23,027 bases of DNA from DATJPY01 sp035506135 (GTDB lineage: Bacteria; Myxococcota_A; UBA9160; PR03). This document shows, one piece after another, positions 21,439-23,027 of this stretch. How positions within the stretch are numbered: position 1 is the first letter of the stretch; the number at the start of each line of letters is the position of its first letter. The stretch covers positions 1-23,027 of the forward strand of contig DATJPY010000090.1 in the NCBI GenBank assembly GCA_035506135.1. Direction: 5' to 3'. A program made the translations under genes and the position numbers. The notes below the pieces were generated by a model that was not told the DNA's origin, made no database searches, and saw only the letters and a list, made by a program, of their open reading frames with translations.

Positions 21439-23027
21439 ATGAGAGCACGCTCCGAGGCAAGGTCGAGCGCGATCATTTCAATCACGGTGCTGGTCGCGCT
21501 CACCTGGGCTGCCTCCCCGGTCGCGGCCGCGGCCGAGAAGCCCAACATCGTGATCATCTGGGGTGACGACATCGGCCAGACCGACGTCAGCGCCTACTCG
21601 ATGGGACTGATGGGCTTCCACACCCCCAACATCGATCGTGTCGCCAAGGAAGGCATGCTTTTCACCGACTACTACGCCGAGCAGAGCTGCACGGCGGGGC
21701 GGGCGTCGTTCATCACGGGCCAATCCGGCTTGCGCACCGGCTTGACCAAGGTCGGCTTGCCGGGTGCTGCGGTGGGGCTGCAGAAGGAGGACCCGACGAT
21801 CGCCGAGCTGCTGAAGGCGCAGGGCTACGCCACCGGTCAGTTCGGCAAGAACCACCTCGGCGATCGCAACGAGTACCTGCCCACCGTGCACGGCTTCGAC
21901 GAGTTCTACGGGAACCTCTATCACCTGAACGCCGAAGAGGAGCCGGAGCTGCGGGACTACCCGAAGGATCCGGCGTTCCGCGCCCAGTTCGGCCCCCGCG
22001 GCGTGCTGGACTGCAAGGCATCGACCACCGACGACCCGACGGTCGATCCGCGATTCGGGAAGGTGGGCAAGCAGGTGTGCAAGGACACCGGTCCGCTCAC
22101 CAAGAAGCGGATGGAGACCATCGACGACGACATCGCAGCGCGAGCCGTGGACTTCATCCAGCGTCAGAACAAGGCCGGCAAGCCCGCCTTCGTGTGGGTG
22201 AACTTCACGCACATGCACCTCCGCACCCACACCAAGCCGGAGAGCGTCGGTCAGGCGGGGCGGTGGCAGAGTCCCTACCACGACACCATGATCGACCACG
22301 ACAAGAACGTCGGTCAGGTGCTGAAGGCGCTCGACGACCTGGGCATCGCCGACAACACGTTCGTCATGTACTCGACCGACAACGGCCCGCACATGAACAC
22401 GTGGCCCGACGCTGCGATGACGCCGTTCCGCAGCGAGAAGAACACGAACTGGGAAGGCGCCTATCGGGTGCCCGCCATGGTGCGCTGGCCGGGCAAGATC
22501 AAGCCGGGCAGCGTCTCCAATGAGATCGTCGCGCACCTCGATTGGCTGCCGACCTTCGTGGCCATGGCCGGCGATCCCAACGTGAAGGACGAGCTGCTCA
22601 GGGGCTACAAGGTCGGTGACACGACGTACAGGGTTCACCTCGACGGAGACAACCTCGTCCCCTACCTGACCGGGCAAGTCGAGAAGAGCCCGCGGGAGTC
22701 GTTCTTCTACATCAACGACGACCAGCAGCTGGTCGCGCTGCGCTACGACAACTGGAAGCTCGTGTTCCTGGAGCAGCGCGCTCCGGGAACGCTGCTCCTC
22801 TGGGCAAATCCGTTCACCAACCTGCGGGTCCCGATGATTTTCAATCTGCGCATGGACCCTTACGAGCGAGCGGATATCACCTCGAACACCTACTACGACT
22901 GGCTGATGGATCACGTCTTCTTGCTGGTGCCGGCGCAGCAGCATGTGGGTCAGTTCCTGGCGACGTTCAAGGACTATCCACCCCGACAGAAGGCAGCCAG
23001 CTTCAACATGGATGAAGTGTTTCGGGA
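21439..23027 (+). CDS. Secreted arylsulfatase (type I, formylglycine-dependent), 3' end beyond the window
   Basis: I translated this by hand from ATG 21439, which follows an excellent AAGGAGG ribosome site at 21424-21430. At least 529 residues are visible. The signal peptide is about 1-34 (hydrophobic IISITVLVALTW, ending VAAAA-EK). The sulfatase core begins PNIVIIWGDDIGQTD with the metal-binding Asp pair. The activation motif is C84-T-A-G-R88-ASFITG, in which Cys84 must become formylglycine. GQFGKNHLGD, the HTK region and MYSTDNGPH supply other active-site and calcium ligands. It would release sulfate from sulfate esters in the periplasm or outside. The generating enzyme for formylglycine is not in the window. 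GC content falls here, and the gene sits next to an integrase remnant, suggesting acquisition by transfer. Substrate unknown. Confidence 0.9.
   Translation, partial: MRARSEARSSAIISITVLVALTWAASPVAAAAEKPNIVIIWGDDIGQTDVSAYSMGLMGFHTPNIDRVAKEGMLFTDYYAEQSCTAGRASFITGQSGLRTGLTKVGLPGAAVGLQKEDPTIAELLKAQGYATGQFGKNHLGDRNEYLPTVHGFDEFYGNLYHLNAEEEPELRDYPKDPAFRAQFGPRGVLDCKASTTDDPTVDPRFGKVGKQVCKDTGPLTKKRMETIDDDIAARAVDFIQRQNKAGKPAFVWVNFTHMHLRTHTKPESVGQAGRWQSPYHDTMIDHDKNVGQVLKALDDLGIADNTFVMYSTDNGPHMNTWPDAAMTPFRSEKNTNWEGAYRVPAMVRWPGKIKPGSVSNEIVAHLDWLPTFVAMAGDPNVKDELLRGYKVGDTTYRVHLDGDNLVPYLTGQVEKSPRESFFYINDDQQLVALRYDNWKLVFLEQRAPGTLLLWANPFTNLRVPMIFNLRMDPYERADITSNTYYDWLMDHVFLLVPAQQHVGQFLATFKDYPPRQKAASFNMDEVFR

Overview
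The window is GC-rich chromosomal DNA from a diderm (Gram-negative) bacterium. The complete Tol energy-transduction row (tolQ-tolR-tolA-tolB-cpoB), DksA, an RpoH-type sigma factor, two PilT-family pilus ATPases and sigma-70-like promoters point to the Deltaproteobacteria in the broad sense (Myxococcota, Desulfobacterota, Binatota or relatives). This placement is inferred from gene content and composition, not from a phylogeny. Genes are tightly packed: many start codons overlap the previous stop, and two convergent pairs end within a few bases of each other.

Layout. (1) 1-1253, minus strand: an acylphosphatase, a SLOG-fold 'putative molybdenum carrier' protein and a DUF99 protein that runs off the left edge. 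(2) 1331-2892, plus strand: an M20-type amidohydrolase followed by an overlapping unknown 123-aa gene. (3) 2896-5940, minus strand: leucyl aminopeptidase pepA, then a secreted cytochrome c and an RpoH-type sigma factor, the last two behind a near-consensus promoter that overlaps the end of pepA. (4) 6016-10322, plus strand: tolQRAB-cpoB behind its own promoter, with no pal gene. (5) 10358-13082: dksA, tsaD, rsmA and a PilZ-domain gene that overlaps rsmA. (6) 13083-15499: the beta-alanine and pantoate branches of pantothenate synthesis (panB-panC-panD), preceded by a promoter, a perfect palindrome, a long leader and a hairpin over the panB start. (7) 15545-17322: smpB and a metzincin-like lipoprotein. 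(8) 17327-19866, minus strand: pilT and a second PilT-like ATPase with an N-terminal MshEN-type domain. (9) 19990-20353: the tmRNA gene ssrA, whose protein partner smpB lies about 4 kb upstream. (10) 20354-23027: lower-GC accessory DNA joined directly to the 3' end of ssrA. It carries a decayed tyrosine integrase and a secreted arylsulfatase that runs off the right edge.

The housekeeping part covers envelope constriction and integrity (Tol), translation quality control (tsaD, rsmA, smpB, ssrA), stress transcription (dksA, rpoH-like), cofactor synthesis (pan) and pilus motility with likely cyclic-di-GMP input. The accessory end looks like one boundary of an integrated element that used ssrA as its attachment site. 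Its integrase has lost its N-terminus and also carries Cys where the catalytic Tyr should be. I found no CRISPR array, no rRNA and no clear Rho-independent terminator with a T-tract. The strongest candidates for something undescribed are the pan operon leader, the MshEN-PilT fusion and the acylphosphatase/SLOG/DUF99 cluster.
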